Shown here: positions 32,271-47,065 of the stretch, piece by piece | Layout of the letters: every line of letters starts with the position of its first letter | How positions within the stretch are numbered: the first letter of the stretch is position 1 | NCBI RefSeq assembly: GCF_964340395.1 | Contig: NC_135554.1 | Coordinates: 16,188,092 to 16,252,091 of the forward strand | Source: Glandiceps talaboti | Lineage: Eukaryota; Hemichordata; Enteropneusta; Spengelidae | Direction: 5' to 3' | DNA: 64,000 nucleotides | The notes under the pieces: generated by a model | What the model was told of the DNA's origin: nothing | The model's input: only the letters and a program-made list of their open reading frames with translations | The model's database searches: none | Position numbers and translations under genes: made by a program

Positions 32271-32872
32271 TAAGTGTGAACCCAAAGTCTGTAAACATTC
32301 ATTCATATACATATATATTCAAGTAATACAGTAATTCAACAACAGAATAATTCCCTAGAACTTGCATATTATCTCCTTAGCTTTAAGAAGATGAATTGAA
32401 TGGCTTATAAATCCCTTTTAGAGAGCTATATTAAACAAATTGGAAATTGAAAATGTACATTTGTACAACTGGTTTGTTGAAGTGGAAGCATGCAGTGTTT
32501 AATACATAGCACTATATTCTTATATATTGGAGAAGTGATAGGGTAAAATTTAAATTGAGAGTTATGATAATAATAATAATAATACTTATAATGAAGGGTG
32601 TTTATAATGCAGCTACTAGTCTAGAAACTATATGTGTGGTCTTGTTTTCTATGATGTCTCTCTCTACCATATAGTTTAAATTAACTGGATTTCTCTAGCA
32701 CAGCTTTCCATTCTTACCGCCATGTGACTTACATGTACTTTAAGATTGTAGTAAACTGAACAATTGCAACTTCTGTAAGTGTGTGATATATTACAACTGA
32801 CAGGCACTGTTCCCCCTTTCCCCAGCAGAAGATATAGCTAGTGTTGGCAGAATTTGTCTGTTTGACTATATG

Positions 32873-33062
<190 letters not shown>

Positions 33063-33117
33063 ACATGTATAGTTTTTATACTATACATTGCATCTACTTG
33101 TCTCAATGTACAGATCT

Positions 33118-33260
33118 AATTACCCCTGGCCTAGACCAATAATAACATAATGGCTCTTTCACTTCCTCAACTCCCTGGGGAGCATACAATCCCTGCAGCC
33201 AGTGAGACACATAGAATTAATTATTGGAGTCCTCTGTTCTACCAGGTGTTCACTTTTACA
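33118..33260 (-). mobile_element. SINE fragment, minus strand
   Basis: On the minus strand the segment with TGTATGCTCCCCAGGGAGTT and a CACCTGGTAGAACAGA-type block matches 49060-49170 of the SINE in ABCA intron 15. The tRNA-like head is absent. Confidence 0.6.
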
Positions 33261-34403
33261 GCTGGCTTGAATCGGGTGTGGTGATATTTAAAATGTTGCA
33301 TGGACTTTCACCTTTGGATTAGAAACAAAATGGCAGCGATGAGGCTCAAATGAGTAACTTTGAGGTTTTGAAGTGGCTAGTCTTAATGTAATGAATCTTG
33401 ACACCACAAAGTAAATTAAACACTGTAGGCATGATTTTGAAAAATAGGGTAATGATGGGCAGGTGCTAAATTGTATAAAAAGATTTTGTTTTTGTAATTC
33501 AGTGTATTTCATAAATGTTTTCTCAAACATACACTACTAGATCAATAGGTCTGGTGACTGCAGATAATAAAAATTACAAATCAGTTCCTCTTAACCATTG
33601 TAGAACCTTGGTTCAATAAAACACTCACTCACACTAAAGTAATAAGCAACGTGGAGTGGTCGAACTTTGTTCAAGTGAACTAACAAAAGTTAACACTAAA
33701 GGGTTGGTCAGGCAAGACCCCCCAACAATTAATTGATAAGAAAGTTTATTGATTTTCATGTAAAAAATGTATACGTTGACGGTTTCATTTTGTTCTAGGT
33801 GTAACTTAGGAAATGTTATTTCAATAAAGAATTCAGTATCAACTATATTATAATTTATATATACTGTAAATATTTTTATGTTACTACTGTTGTGAAAGGG
33901 GTTTCTTTGTTTGTATCAACTAATGATGATAAATTATATGGCAATAAAAAACTGAGTTTTTATTTAAAAACCGAAGATTTATGTAAAATGTGAAAACAAA
34001 CAGTGTCAAATTTAGATTGATGCTAGATTGTCAGGTAAATTTTACCAACTTACTGCCCTTTTGCCAAAAACACTGAATTTACTAATTACCTATTAAGTAC
34101 AATTCTCATGTTGTCATACTGTCCTCATATGACCAGGACATGTTGACAATGCTAAAAAAATACAATAAACACATACAGTGTCAAAGATCAAATACATTTT
34201 AGTTGATGAATTTTGTTGTTAGATTTTACTACAGGGTAACTGATAATTTGTATGTTTTGTTTTCTACCTGAACAGATATTCCTGTTACTGGAGATGTGAC
34301 GGTCAGCAGTGATTTTGGAGTCACCCAACCATTGGTCTGTTTATACTCACAAAACAACCAGGCTAGATCACTACACAAATTAGCACCTATTCTGTTTTTC
34401 ATA
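33261..34403. other. Upstream region of the ABCA gene
   Basis: AT-rich, with no coding signal. Because a good acceptor (TTTTTCATAG) sits 20 bases before the ABCA start codon, the promoter and a non-coding first exon probably lie somewhere here or further left. I found no TATA/CpG feature clear enough to place them. Confidence 0.4.
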
Positions 34404-34423
34404 GAGGTCATTTGAACTCAACC

Positions 34424-37400
34424 ATGGGGTTCTTTACCCAGTTGTTGCTTCTAACTTGGAAGAATTTTACACTGCGTAAACGTCACAAGGTACGTTCATA
34501 CCCATTCTTTGAAAGACACTTTACTTCAACTTTGTTACGTTACAAGATAGTCTTTACTGCAGGCTATAGGAAGACAACAACAAAACCCTTGTGAATGTAT
34601 ACATATCATAAGCTTGGAATCTATAAGACCTACAGAAACCATAAAAAGAACTTAAGAAGTACACTGTCACACTGTAAAGATCATTAGAGAGGTCACTTCT
34701 TTTATTATGCAGATATGATTTGTGAAAGCGTGACGTCCCCAACATACTTCAATACACCTTTTAGTGATGTCGTCATTCTGTAAAGAATACTCTACATATC
34801 AGAACTTTATTTATACCCTGTAGCTACACAAAAGTATGGCGTTGAATTATATACTTGCGATGTAAATTTTTATGAAATGCAGCTAAATGCAAATAGATGA
34901 CTTATTGTGGCACAGGCTGAATTTATAAGCTTTTTACTCAAGTGAAAATACATACAAAAACAACTTAATTTCAACTATTCAAGTATAATGTGAATGATGA
35001 TGTATGCTGTCTATGACATTACAGTTTGTGTTCTGACATTGTTAGAACTGTTGATTTCATAGTAGGTAGTTCCTGTACATTTTTTGCTGCATATAATAAA
35101 TTACGTTATCAGATCATTTATAAGTTATATCTCAATACCAGGTTTGAGTTCAGTCAATTGCAAGTGATGGTTTAAGTATACATCAGTAGGTAGAATATTG
35201 TAAGTACCTTTTAATATGCAGAAAAAAAATATATCTTGAAAATATATACTAATACATGTATCTTGTGCCCCTTATAAAGTCATAGGCAATGTTGTTGACA
35301 TTCTTTACATGCACAAGGTGGTGGTAGCTTGTACTAGGTACTTATTATTACTATGGTAATTTATGACACTTGATAGGTTTGACTCTTAGTCACGTCTTCC
35401 TTACTTCCTGGTACTACTACAATGTAAGCAATAAACAGTGACAGTGGTATATTCATGTCTTGACCTTAAAAGGTCATTTAAACTCAGAACACAGTGTGTG
35501 TGATGTATCTATGTCTTAGTCTAGTTTCTATACGATATTGGTCTCGTTACGATTTTTACTTCCACTTGTGGTTTAGTTAGAGACTGCCCCAATTGCCATC
35601 CAGGCTACTACATGTATGTCTTGACCTTTGATGGTTATTGATATGTTTTATTCCTTGGTAGCCCACAGACATGTTGTGGTCTTATGTTAGATCTTGTTTT
35701 CCAAACCACAAAGCCAGAGACAAAACCATGGCTTAGTCTGTTGACTCATTCCTTGCAGTCAGTCCATGTATCTTGATATTTTTATTGCATGGTGTTAACC
35801 TGCGACACATATGGTACATGATGTAAATGTCTCCTGTATGTGCAGGTGTAGTCTGGATGCCAACTGTGGTTGTGAAGGTATAAATTGTATTCTGTATAGG
35901 AGCTAGACTAGTGCAGGTGGTGAGATCATTAAAAATGATTTAAGTGCCATCTACATCTATGTCAAAAATATTCTTTCACATTTCAGTTGTGGGCGTTTCA
36001 CAGAAGAAATTTAATTCATTTTCTGAAAAATAGGATAGTGAAAATATATTATGCAATATCCCAAAAGCAGAATTTGATATGTTATTTCAGTTGACATAGA
36101 GAGGTTTTTGTATTTTTTACAAGAATGTTTATATGGTGTTTTAGAAGAAGACGCCCTCAAATGTTGAAGTTCAGTTCTGGTGGAGACCTACCCTTACTAC
36201 CTAATGTACTTTAGCTAAGCTTGTATGATTTGGAAAACAGGAAAGCACATGTTCAGATACTAAGAATTGATATCAGGGTCTGTTCAATGGATTTCACAAA
36301 TGGACAACATGACACAGCTCTTTTTCTTTCTTTTTTAAATTTCTTTAGCTCAAACAAATTTTAGAGCTAGTATGGCCACTGTTTATCTTTCTTATCCTGG
36401 TGTGGGTGAGACGTCGGAGACCACCAGAAAATATGCACGAATGTAAGTATGAATTAACTTTGGTATTTTTGTTCAGTCTTTACTAATATTTGTCTAAGTG
36501 CAGATTTAAAGTTGCAACTATTTCCATCAAGTTTGAGAAAACTGGATTATCTTTTTATGTCTAATACTAGAGAAAACAAAAATGTCTTTTGATGTCCTAC
36601 ATTTGGAAATGACAAAATTGATTTCTGGTTTTAGCAGAGTAGTTTGATGAAGTTAACCTTGCATTTACTTCAGTAAGGTTAGCTTGACAGCCCAGAGACT
36701 TGTCTTGGTCATGTTGGTGTTACTACCTCAAGAAGCTAGCTCTATACCAGAGAACTTCTTGAGATAGTAACACCAAGACAAGTCTCTGGCCTAGCTTCTT
36801 GAGATAGTAACACCAAGACAAGTCTCTGGGCTAGCTTCTTGAGATAGTAACACCAAGACAAGTCTCTGGGCTAGCTTCTTGAGATAGTAACACCAAGACA
36901 AGTCTCTGGCCTAGCTTCTTGAGATAGTAACACCAAGACAAGTCTTTGGCCTAGCTTCTTGAGATAGTAACACCAAGACAAGTCTCTGGCCTAGCTTCTT
37001 GAGATAGTAACACCAAGACAAGTCTTTGGGCTAGCTTCTTGAGATAGTAACACCAAGACAAGTCTCTGGGATAGAGAGCTTCTTGAGATAGTAACACCAA
37101 GACAAGTCTCTGGCCTAGCTTCTTGAGATAGTAACACCAAGACAAGTCTTTGGGCTAGCTTCTTGAGATAGTAACACCAAGACAAGTCTCTGGGCTAGTT
37201 TCTTGAGATAGTAACACCAAGACAAGTCTCTGGCCTAGCTTCTTGAGATAGTAACACCAAGACAAGTCTTTGGGCTAGCTTCTTGAGATAGTAACACCAA
37301 GACAAGTCTCTGGGATAGAGAGCTTCTTGAGATAGTAACACCAAGACAAGTCTCTGGCCTAGCTTCTTGAGATAGTAAGACCAAGACAAGTCTTTGGGCT

Positions 37401-39003
37401 AGCTTCTTGAGATAGTAACACCAAGACAAGTCTCTGGGATAGAGAGCTTCTTGAGATAGTAACACCAAGACAAGTCTCTGGCCTAGCTTCTTGAGATAGT
37501 AACACCAAGACAAGTCTCTTGGATAGAGAGCTTCTTGAGATAGTAACACCAAGACAAGTCTTTGGGCTAGCTTCTTGAGATAGTAACACCAAAACAAGTC
37601 TTTGGGCTAGCTTCTTGAGATAGTAACACCAAGACAAGTCTCTAGGCCAGCTTTGAATGACCGTTGATTGAAGTGTTGCCATCCTAGCTGTCAGTTCCAT
37701 TGTAAATGACAGTATGACACTTTTTATGTAAATATGTATGTAGATTATTGATTACTGTCAAATCTGAATAATTAAGACTACTTATTTGTAGTGGCCTTCA
37801 TTGACTTATACAAGTGTTTGTATGTACTATATGTTTGTGTTTTCATGTATAGGTCATTTTAATGGTAAAGCCATGCCACCAATCGACCGATATGTCTGTA
37901 GGTCTTTTTAATGGTAAAGCCATGCCGTCATTGACCAATACACTTGTTCTTCATCTGTAGGTCATTTTAATGGTAAAGCCATGCCATCTGCTGGATTACT
38001 ACCATTTTTCCAGTCTTTAATGTGCTACAGTCAGAATTATTGTCATCGCTATCCTGTACAAAGTGAAACACCAGGAATGGTTGATTCTTTCAATGGATCA
38101 GGGTAAGTTCCACCTCCCCTTACCATTCATGTACCATATTATCACCCTTTCTCTCTCTATCTCTGTCAGTCTCTGATGTGTTACAGTCACAATTATTGTC
38201 ATCGCTATCCTGTACAAAGTGAAACACCAGGAATGATGAATTCTTCCAGTAAATCGAGGTGAATCATTCCGTCCCCTTTCACCCTCAACATTCCTGTATC
38301 TTAGTATCCCCTACCCTCCCACAGTATCTCCCCTTCCTTGCTGTCAGTCTTTGATGTTCTACAGTCAGAATTATTGTCATTGCTCATGCATATAAAGTGA
38401 AAGTGATTCTTTCAATGAATCAGGGTAAATCTTTTCCTCCCCTTTCGCTCTCACCATTCCCCGTTTCTTAGTATCCCCAGCCCCCCACAGTTACCCCCTT
38501 CCTTCCATTCTGTCAATGTTTGATATGCTACAGTCATCGCTATCCTGCACAAAGTGAAATATGTAGAATCGTCCGAATGATGGATTCTTTCAACGGTCAT
38601 GGTATATCCTATTCCTGTCTCAAAGTAATAGTGCTGTCTCTATTGAAACTTTAATTGTACCAATTACATAGAAAAATCTATGGCAACTCAATTATACTGT
38701 ATCCATGGAAACTTAATTGTTATAACTGATTAAGTATACATGTAGCTGCAATTGTACTAATACATGTGATAGTCATTGATTATTGAATACTAAGGACAGC
38801 TATTGTTTGTTTATTGTGGTTTACACAGGTTGTCTGATTTCTATGGAACACTACAGACGATAGTTACTAACCAGACACTTATGATGGATTTGGTATCACT
38901 ATGGAACATGACACAACCACTGCCAGGTAGGAGAGAAGAGAAGAGATTATACTGATTATACAATCAATCAATCAATCAGTCAGTCAGTCAGTCAGTCAGT
39001 CAG

Positions 39004-39059
<56 letters not shown>

Positions 39060-42000
39060 GTCATTTATAAAGTGCCAGTATCCAATACTAAGTAACGTTC
39101 AAAGATGCTGTACAACTACGTATTGAAAGCTCTGCTGAAAAGATGTGTTTTAAGGTTCTCCCTAAAAGAACAAGCTGTAGGCTTTTGACATATTTCCAGT
39201 GGCAAAGTGTTCTTTGTAGATCATCTATGTTTCCAAATTACAGATAGTTATTCAGTTATTACAATCTTCATCAAAATGACAAATTCCATAGTTACAGCTG
39301 ACCTCTAGGTGGCAGTATATATATCAGTCAACAATCCTCATTAGAATGATAAATTCCATAGTTACAGCTGACCCCTAGATATCAGTATAATCTGTCAATT
39401 ATTAGTCATATACACACCCTCATCTCTGTTTATCTAAGGATTGCATTGATTGTAGTATTTCATGTTGATAGTCATCATCGACCTTTCTAGGAAAACCTAT
39501 GGGAACGTGTCAATGGTAAAAGTGAAAATGAAAAATTACATTATAAAGAACCTTGATGAGGAAAACAATTGTATTATATAGAAATGTGATAAATGGAAAA
39601 TTTATCTGACTGGAGGAAGTTAACATGTTGTTGCTTTGTTTCCATGGCAACACTTTCAGTTCTTTCCTCACAAAGTTATTGTGTGGCATGGTTTCATTGT
39701 CTGGCATACATTTACGTCTGAAATAGTTTAGTTTTAGATGGAATGACGGTTGACAAATACAGAATACAGAATTACATGGTTTTTTTTTATTTTCCTTTTC
39801 ACTTTGTTTTTCAGATAATTTCCCACTTGGTAGCATTATATCCAACCCCGATGCTGTCAGTCAGATACGATTGACCCCCGATGTCATGGATGCAATTAAT
39901 AATGCCAATCTCAGCCCACAACAGGTAATAATCTTGTACAAAAGATTACTGATTTTCATCTCAAAATGTGTTTTGTAAATCTTGTATCTTTGTTCCTTTA
40001 AATTTGAATTCCTAAGACACTAGTCAAACATAAAATTTGGAGTATTTATTTGTGTTTCTAATAATGTTAATGATAGGAATTGTCTTATGAATATATTGGT
40101 CTGGTTCCTTTCAAATCTGGGCAACTAGTAAACTGATGCTGAATGTTTTTGTGTCTTTATTGTAACCATGGATATGAGGTGAAAAGGTGGACTTGTTCCT
40201 CTATCACTTTAATGTGATACTGACACAGATAGTCCCATCACATGTTATCAGTTCAATCCTAGTGTGTTTGTTCAGATGTATGCTTTGTCATTTACTCCAA
40301 TCAATATTTTAACGTCTGTATGTGTGTGTCAAACATTAACATGGTAGAAATGTAATGTAGAGGTATATGAATATTGAGAATTTGCTATCATACATCATGA
40401 TTTGTTGTGCCATATATAGTGTGAGTGATCAGTCTATGATGTCTGATTGTACAAAGTCCAAGTGTAGTAAATAAAGGGAGGTGTCAGATCAGAAATGTGT
40501 TTCCTGTTGTAAATGTAAATAAAGCGTCTCGAAAAATTTGATCACTATGAATCCAATGTATAGTGTACATCATATACAGAAAGTGTGCGAGGACTGCAAT
40601 TCTAGCGTACAGATTTGGATGTACAGGCATTTGATTCATCAAAACTTTTATACCTTTGGAGATATGTACAGACACAGTCATAGCATTAGAACTGTGGATT
40701 GTAGTGGGGGTATCAGTGTGCCCTCTAAGTCAAAATATATGACATGCCATTAGTCCTATCTGTGACATCAAATCTCAAGATCTCTGATTGGGTGAAGCGG
40801 TTATTAGATCTCACAGGTAGATCTAGACTAACACATCACTGACACACAGCAAATAGTTTTGACCCACCAAAATTCTCTTTCTATCTCACAAGATCATTTT
40901 GACCCAAAATAACAAATGTCACTAAGAAAAGAATTGTTTGGTTCCAGTTACTCGATCCTACCTAGCTTTTCACTGCTGACCCTAAACTTTTTTTTACGTA
41001 TTCGAGAAAAAAATAACAAAATTGCAAAAATTGGGAAGTCTCACGAGAAATAATGGATGCGGAAACTGACATCAACTTAAAAAGACAAAATTCTTCCAAT
41101 CTGTAATGGCTATACATCTAATAGGAAGAAATAGACAACACAGAGACCATTTGGAAAACAATGGAAAACCTGAACTAGACACTCACACAGGAAAAAAAAT
41201 ATAATAAAATAAAATAAAAAATCTACTTACCCTACCTATTCTAAAACTGAGCGTAATTGGAACTACACAATTTTTGTTTATTAGGCCTTAGAGGACTCAC
41301 TATCAGGGATATGTACACACCGCACATATATATACATGTACATGCGTATACTTTGAACCATGCATCTTTGATATTGCTATAGTTGTATAACACAGGATGT
41401 CTATTTCATATCACAGTGACTGTATAACACAGTGTCTTCATATCTTTCAGATCCAAGACACTTTTGGTGATGGAGATTGGCGTTCACAACTCTGTGATAA
41501 CACAGATACTCTACGTAATTTGCTGTCTATAGAGGACGATGCATTATTACAGGAAACACAGAATGAACTGTGTAACTTAAACACACTGGATATGTTGATG
41601 TTACTAATGCGTCTACAGAGTATGAACAATGAAGATACTGTACAACAAATTGTAAGTTATAGTCAAGTATTTTTAGTACCCTATTAGGGACGATCACACA
41701 ATGTCACTTAGGCTCAATAAACAAACTTTGTTCGTTTACGACAAACCCCCTAAATGAAGCTTCATAAATTTGACACGTTGATACGTTTATATATGATGTA
41801 AACCATGATGAAAATTGTAACAGTCACACCACTACTATGGATGGCAATGTAAACACATAGAAAATACATTAAAATACTACCAGGAACCCAGCACTGTATC
41901 ATATTCGTTGTAGATTTTAATCAATTTATCAACATCTCAGTTGTAAAAATACAGAAACTTCAAAATTGTTGACGGTGTCAAAGTTTTCTAATTTTGGTAA

Positions 42001-45000
42001 GAAGTGCAAAACTGAAGTTCAGCAATCACATTACGTCAGACCCCCTCTAACCTAAATGAACAAAGTTCATAAATTGCACTTGTGTGATATTGTGTGATCG
42101 TCTCTAAGATGGCTTCATGGTTTAAATAAAGTTGAATATTCATACTGTGTTATGCTTTAGCAGCTACTGGTATCTACTGTATTGCATTATACATAGAATT
42201 AGGAGTCATTGTGCAGCTCACAAGATTAACGCAATCCTGCATGAAAGTACAGAATATATTTCATGAACATACAAATAAATATGTTGTTATTTTTAGTTGA
42301 TTTGAAAGTCATGTTATAAAGTTCTCTGGATTCAGAGCCTTCTTTTTGTCGCGATATTAGCATCATTAGTGTTGTTAAACAAAATGTGATAACTTGGGTC
42401 ACTTTTACTAAAAATTGGGGTCACTCTTAAAAAATCGGCATACCGGTAGTACATTTTAGTGAAAAGTGACCCAAATTTTTACATTTTAGTATTAAAAAGT
42501 CACTAAATATATTATGTTGATTATATTTGTGATTTCTTTTTCAACATTTGTACAATTGTAAAATCTTACAGTTATCAGCTATCAATGGAGAGGGAGATTG
42601 GACTGACAGTGTATCATCCCTTACAGGTAATGTCACTAGAATCTTGTGTCAGAGTATCACCTCTACATTTTTATGATTATAATCATTTTCATTTGTGAAA
42701 TATGAAATGTTTCAGCTGACACACATAATGTAGACAGATTTTAGTAAACTGGTAAGAGAAGTGTTAATCTACAATGACAAATATTTACATTCAACATTGC
42801 TGTCACTCAAGCTCTCACCTCAGACAGTCTAAGAATGAACAGAGAGGGCGCTATTCACATGATCAGATTTTGTCAATGTCAGTAACACATTGTTCAAAAT
42901 ATTTGACATGGTGTATCCATTGATCTGGGAGTTGACAGGATATGCAACCTGCAGATACTGAACCCAGTTTTTAGCCAGTTATGGCTCAGACTAGTTTGAT
43001 GGTCTGAAGTTATTACCTACTCTGATCAAGTACACTGTTTTCATGATTTCTATACATGTATAAACATTATTTTGGAATATTTCCATTCTTAGACTAGATA
43101 AGGACCCATACGGTTATGAAGAAGATGAGATACTCATAACTTTGTACATATATATACATACAGTTTTCATGTTCTAAGTTTACCGTAAATCTAAAAATAT
43201 TTATTTTGATATTGGTTTTCTCACCCACAGAGGGTTTACCACTGGCAGATTTACTGACAGACACTGATGCTGTACGACAGTTCTTAGAACAGAATATAAG
43301 TCTATCTGAGAATATCACAGACTTACTACTAAACAGTCCTCTCACACCAACACAGGTAAGATTTAGTCATAAAACTCACTAAAGGGTCTCGTAAAAACTG
43401 ATAAATAACTGTCATCAGGAGTTTACTTTTACTGTATGTCAAAAATTGTTTTGTATACAGACATTGATTTTTAACAAAATGATGTACGATATGATTGATA
43501 TTTTGATTAGCCATTATGCTTCAAGTCTAAAAGTATAAATGAATAAAAAAGAAGAACAAAAAATATTTTAAAAAATAATGTTGGCTACAGGTACTGGGCA
43601 ATTTGACAATCACAGGAGAATGATCTTGGACTTAGCACAGCATTAAATGTGATGTGACTTAAATCGTTGTGTTGCTCCACCCTCACCACCCTCCTCTCTC
43701 TAAGAGGGGTAGACCAATGTGTGAGGGTGTCCCGTCATGGCATACCTTATATACATTGTAAATAATACATGTATTTTTGTTTTTACCCTTTTCAGCTTCA
43801 GTTGTTGCTAGAACAAGACAACCTAAGAGAGATTGTATGTAACACTACAGCATTAGGACAGTATCTGGACTCCGATGACCCTGCAACACTGGAAGAACTC
43901 AGTGATCAGTTATGCCAACTATCAGATAGACAGTTACAAGAACTTGCTGATGAATTGGAAGGTCACCTCAGAAACCAGGTAACAACACAACACCCTTCAC
44001 CCCCATCCCCCCACCCCCACCCCCTACAGAAAAGTGAACAAATAAACACATACCATCATACCTTTACCATAATTGAAAAGATGAGTTTTCTCAATTTGAG
44101 AATATGTTTAAATAGAAATTGATTGTTGTAAAGGAATTTATAAACACCTTTTCCCTCTGACTCTAGAATGTTTCATCTCACACATAACCCTGTTGGGCAA
44201 GTTGGAAAGAAAGGGGAAAATGATACGTTCATGTTGTAGGTTTTTTTGTGATGCTGATAACTATATTTCAAACTACTGTGTGTGAACGTCACTCAATATG
44301 TATGTGTGTGTCTCTTGTTTCAGTGGAACACTACCAACTTTGAGGATTTTTTCAGGGAATTTCAGAAGAGACTTGAACAAATCAACACAGAGGTGAGTAT
44401 GTTACATGTATGTGCTAACATCAGTGTCTCTTAACAGATTAATATTATTGAGAAAAATATAAAAAATGGTTGTCAGTGGCACAGTCATTAAACCCCTTGT
44501 CTGTTACTACTACAGTCAAGCCATTGTCTGGGTTTTACTTAGTTTTGCTGCTAGACCCCTTGGGCTATTCTGCTCACTGTGAAGGTGACCAAAGGTCGCT
44601 AGTGAGGGCAATAGCCTGAATGCCTTCGAGCTGGATTTCAGAAGATAGCCCAAGGGTCTAGCAGTTAGACTAGGTTTTACTTAATTTTCCATGCTGTAAT
44701 TGAGTTGGTTGTCATTCAGTTTCTATCATGTACCAAACAACTCAAGATTATCTCAAGGTACTCCAAGTTTCCTTCTACATCAAGACTGAACCTATAGGGA
44801 TGCCTTCAGAAGCCAGTTAATAAAACAATGAATCAGTATAAATAAAGATTATATACAAAACAACAATAGCATGCCATTCCTGGCTCTAATACTTCATGAA
44901 AAAATACAGTTTATACTTGGAATAGTTGGAATACTAATGTAAAGTTCAACTATGAGTAACAAACAAAATTTGGTGTGAAAGTGTGTAATAAAGCACCCTT

Positions 45001-47031
45001 CCTAAAAATGTCTCATTTTGCTGAGAGAGTATATTTTATGTTTGAATATACAGAGTGCAGGTTAATACTATTCCGCCAGTCCAGAGAGCGACATCAACGC
45101 TGAATAATTATATCATTGAGTGATCAAGGTCCGCAGTAGATGGATTGAAATGTCACATTCGTTTCCAATTTATCATTCCAAAGATTTATTTTTACCGATC
45201 AGAACTAGTATTAATCTGGGACAGTACAATATAGTTAAACTATATTGTACTGTCCCAGATTAATACTAGTTCTGATCGGTAAAAATAAATCATTCATTAC
45301 TTTTCTTTAGTTTCAACTGTTAGAGAAATTAAGTGGTGGACTTCAGGAATTTGCAGCAAACCAGACCATAGAAGACATTTTCCTTGGAGTCTGCGGGAAT
45401 CAGTCTGATTCCATGGAAATGTCCATGATGTACGGAATACTGGGTGGATTAAGAGGACTAGACATCAGGAATATTACTCGGGATTATGACCATTCCAAGG
45501 ATAATGATATGCCGGAAGAATATGATAAATATGAAGAAATGGAAAATGAAGACGATGACCATGTCTATATATATGATAATTCTACCAGTGAGTTTTAATG
45601 GTTTCTATTGTAATACAATTAGATATTATTCCCCAGTATTTTCTTCTTTCGGCCAAAGAAAATACGTGTGACCCAAGGGGCCCTTGTCACTATCAGCTGC
45701 TAAACGAGTAGTGACAAACCTAGGTCACAAGTATTTTCCAGCTAAATGAAGAAAAATATTGAGGAATAATATAATCATACCATCAGCAGTAATGTTTTTT
45801 ATAAATTGGGGGAAAGTAATCGCAATTTTGAGCATTTTTATTCATATTTCGTGCATGGTATAATAGATCTTTATTTGAGGATTTCATTACAAATAAAATA
45901 AACAAAGTAAAAAGTAAAAAGTGTCTACATCATAATGAGCTTAATGATGTAACTATAACGAGTGTCAAACATGTGATGAGTCATTATTGTTTAGTTTCAT
46001 TTAGTGTGAAATGAACACTTGAACTTGTAGAATTGAGAGACAGTTATATTAAAGTATCCAGTAGTAATAATATAAGGTAACACAGTGAATGCATGAACCT
46101 GTAGAAGCAATGACACCAGTGAAAGTTATTGCATGATGTAGGACTGTGTGTGGTTAACATCAAAGATATAAAAAACTCAATAGAGTACGGGATACAAACG
46201 ATAAATTATCAGAGATGTGAAAGTTACTGTCTAATTTACATTGTACAGCCAACATCAACGACATAATAAAACTTGACTGAAAACAACTATGAGTTCATTC
46301 ATCTGTGAGTTCATTCAACTGTGAGTTCATTCTACTGTGAGTTCAACATCTATAGCATAAATACTACACTCATATTGCCAGCACTGTATGTCAATTAAGT
46401 CTTGCTGTAGAAAGAAAAAGAAATAAGTGGTGTTCACAGTTTTGTAACGACTAGAACATTTTATGTTAACAATTGGTATTATTATAGCTAACAGTACACT
46501 CAATTCATTTATTCTCTGTTACAGCTCCATTCTGTAATTCTTTGTTCAAAAACATGGAATCCAGTCAGTTTACCAGAATTCTATGGAGAAGATTAAAGCC
46601 ATTGCTGGTAGGATATGTACCATTCTCACCTAATACCACGGCCTCTAGGAGAATTATTGAGAAGGTAAGTTGTCATTGTGCCAAACTGACCCTTGAAGGT
46701 GAAGCCCTACTCTAGGCATTGTAATTTGGTTGACATGAAAGACATATTTTGCCAAATAACAGACTTTGTCAAACTAACCCTAAGGGTTACTTTTATATAA
46801 CTATTTGTATATTGTTTGCTTTCAAAAGAGCATCAGTTATTGGAAGAATGCCTTTCTATTGTTGTAAAGTAATCCTTGAGGGTAAACCTGTACATAACTA
46901 TTCATCTATACCAAAAATATTTACTCTTAAGTGTTCATTATTCAACATTTTAATGTTTTATAACTGGATATCAAATTGTCTAGAATTGGTTAGGAGGTAG
47001 GTCATTTATTATTCTACAGTAGCCCTTAAAA

Positions 47032-47065
<34 letters not shown>

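Noticed and set aside
34405-34418. AGGTCA-TT-TGAACT inverted half-sites just before the ABCA start codon
   Set aside because: It overlaps the 3' splice site and 5' UTR of the coding exon, so it is an unlikely place for a receptor site, and the second half-site is only a variant.
36951-37700. Minus-strand frames of Leu/Ser/Tyr-rich 13-residue repeats up to 120 codons
   Set aside because: They come from the 40-bp minisatellite in an ABCA intron. Only the absence of stops in the unit makes them long.
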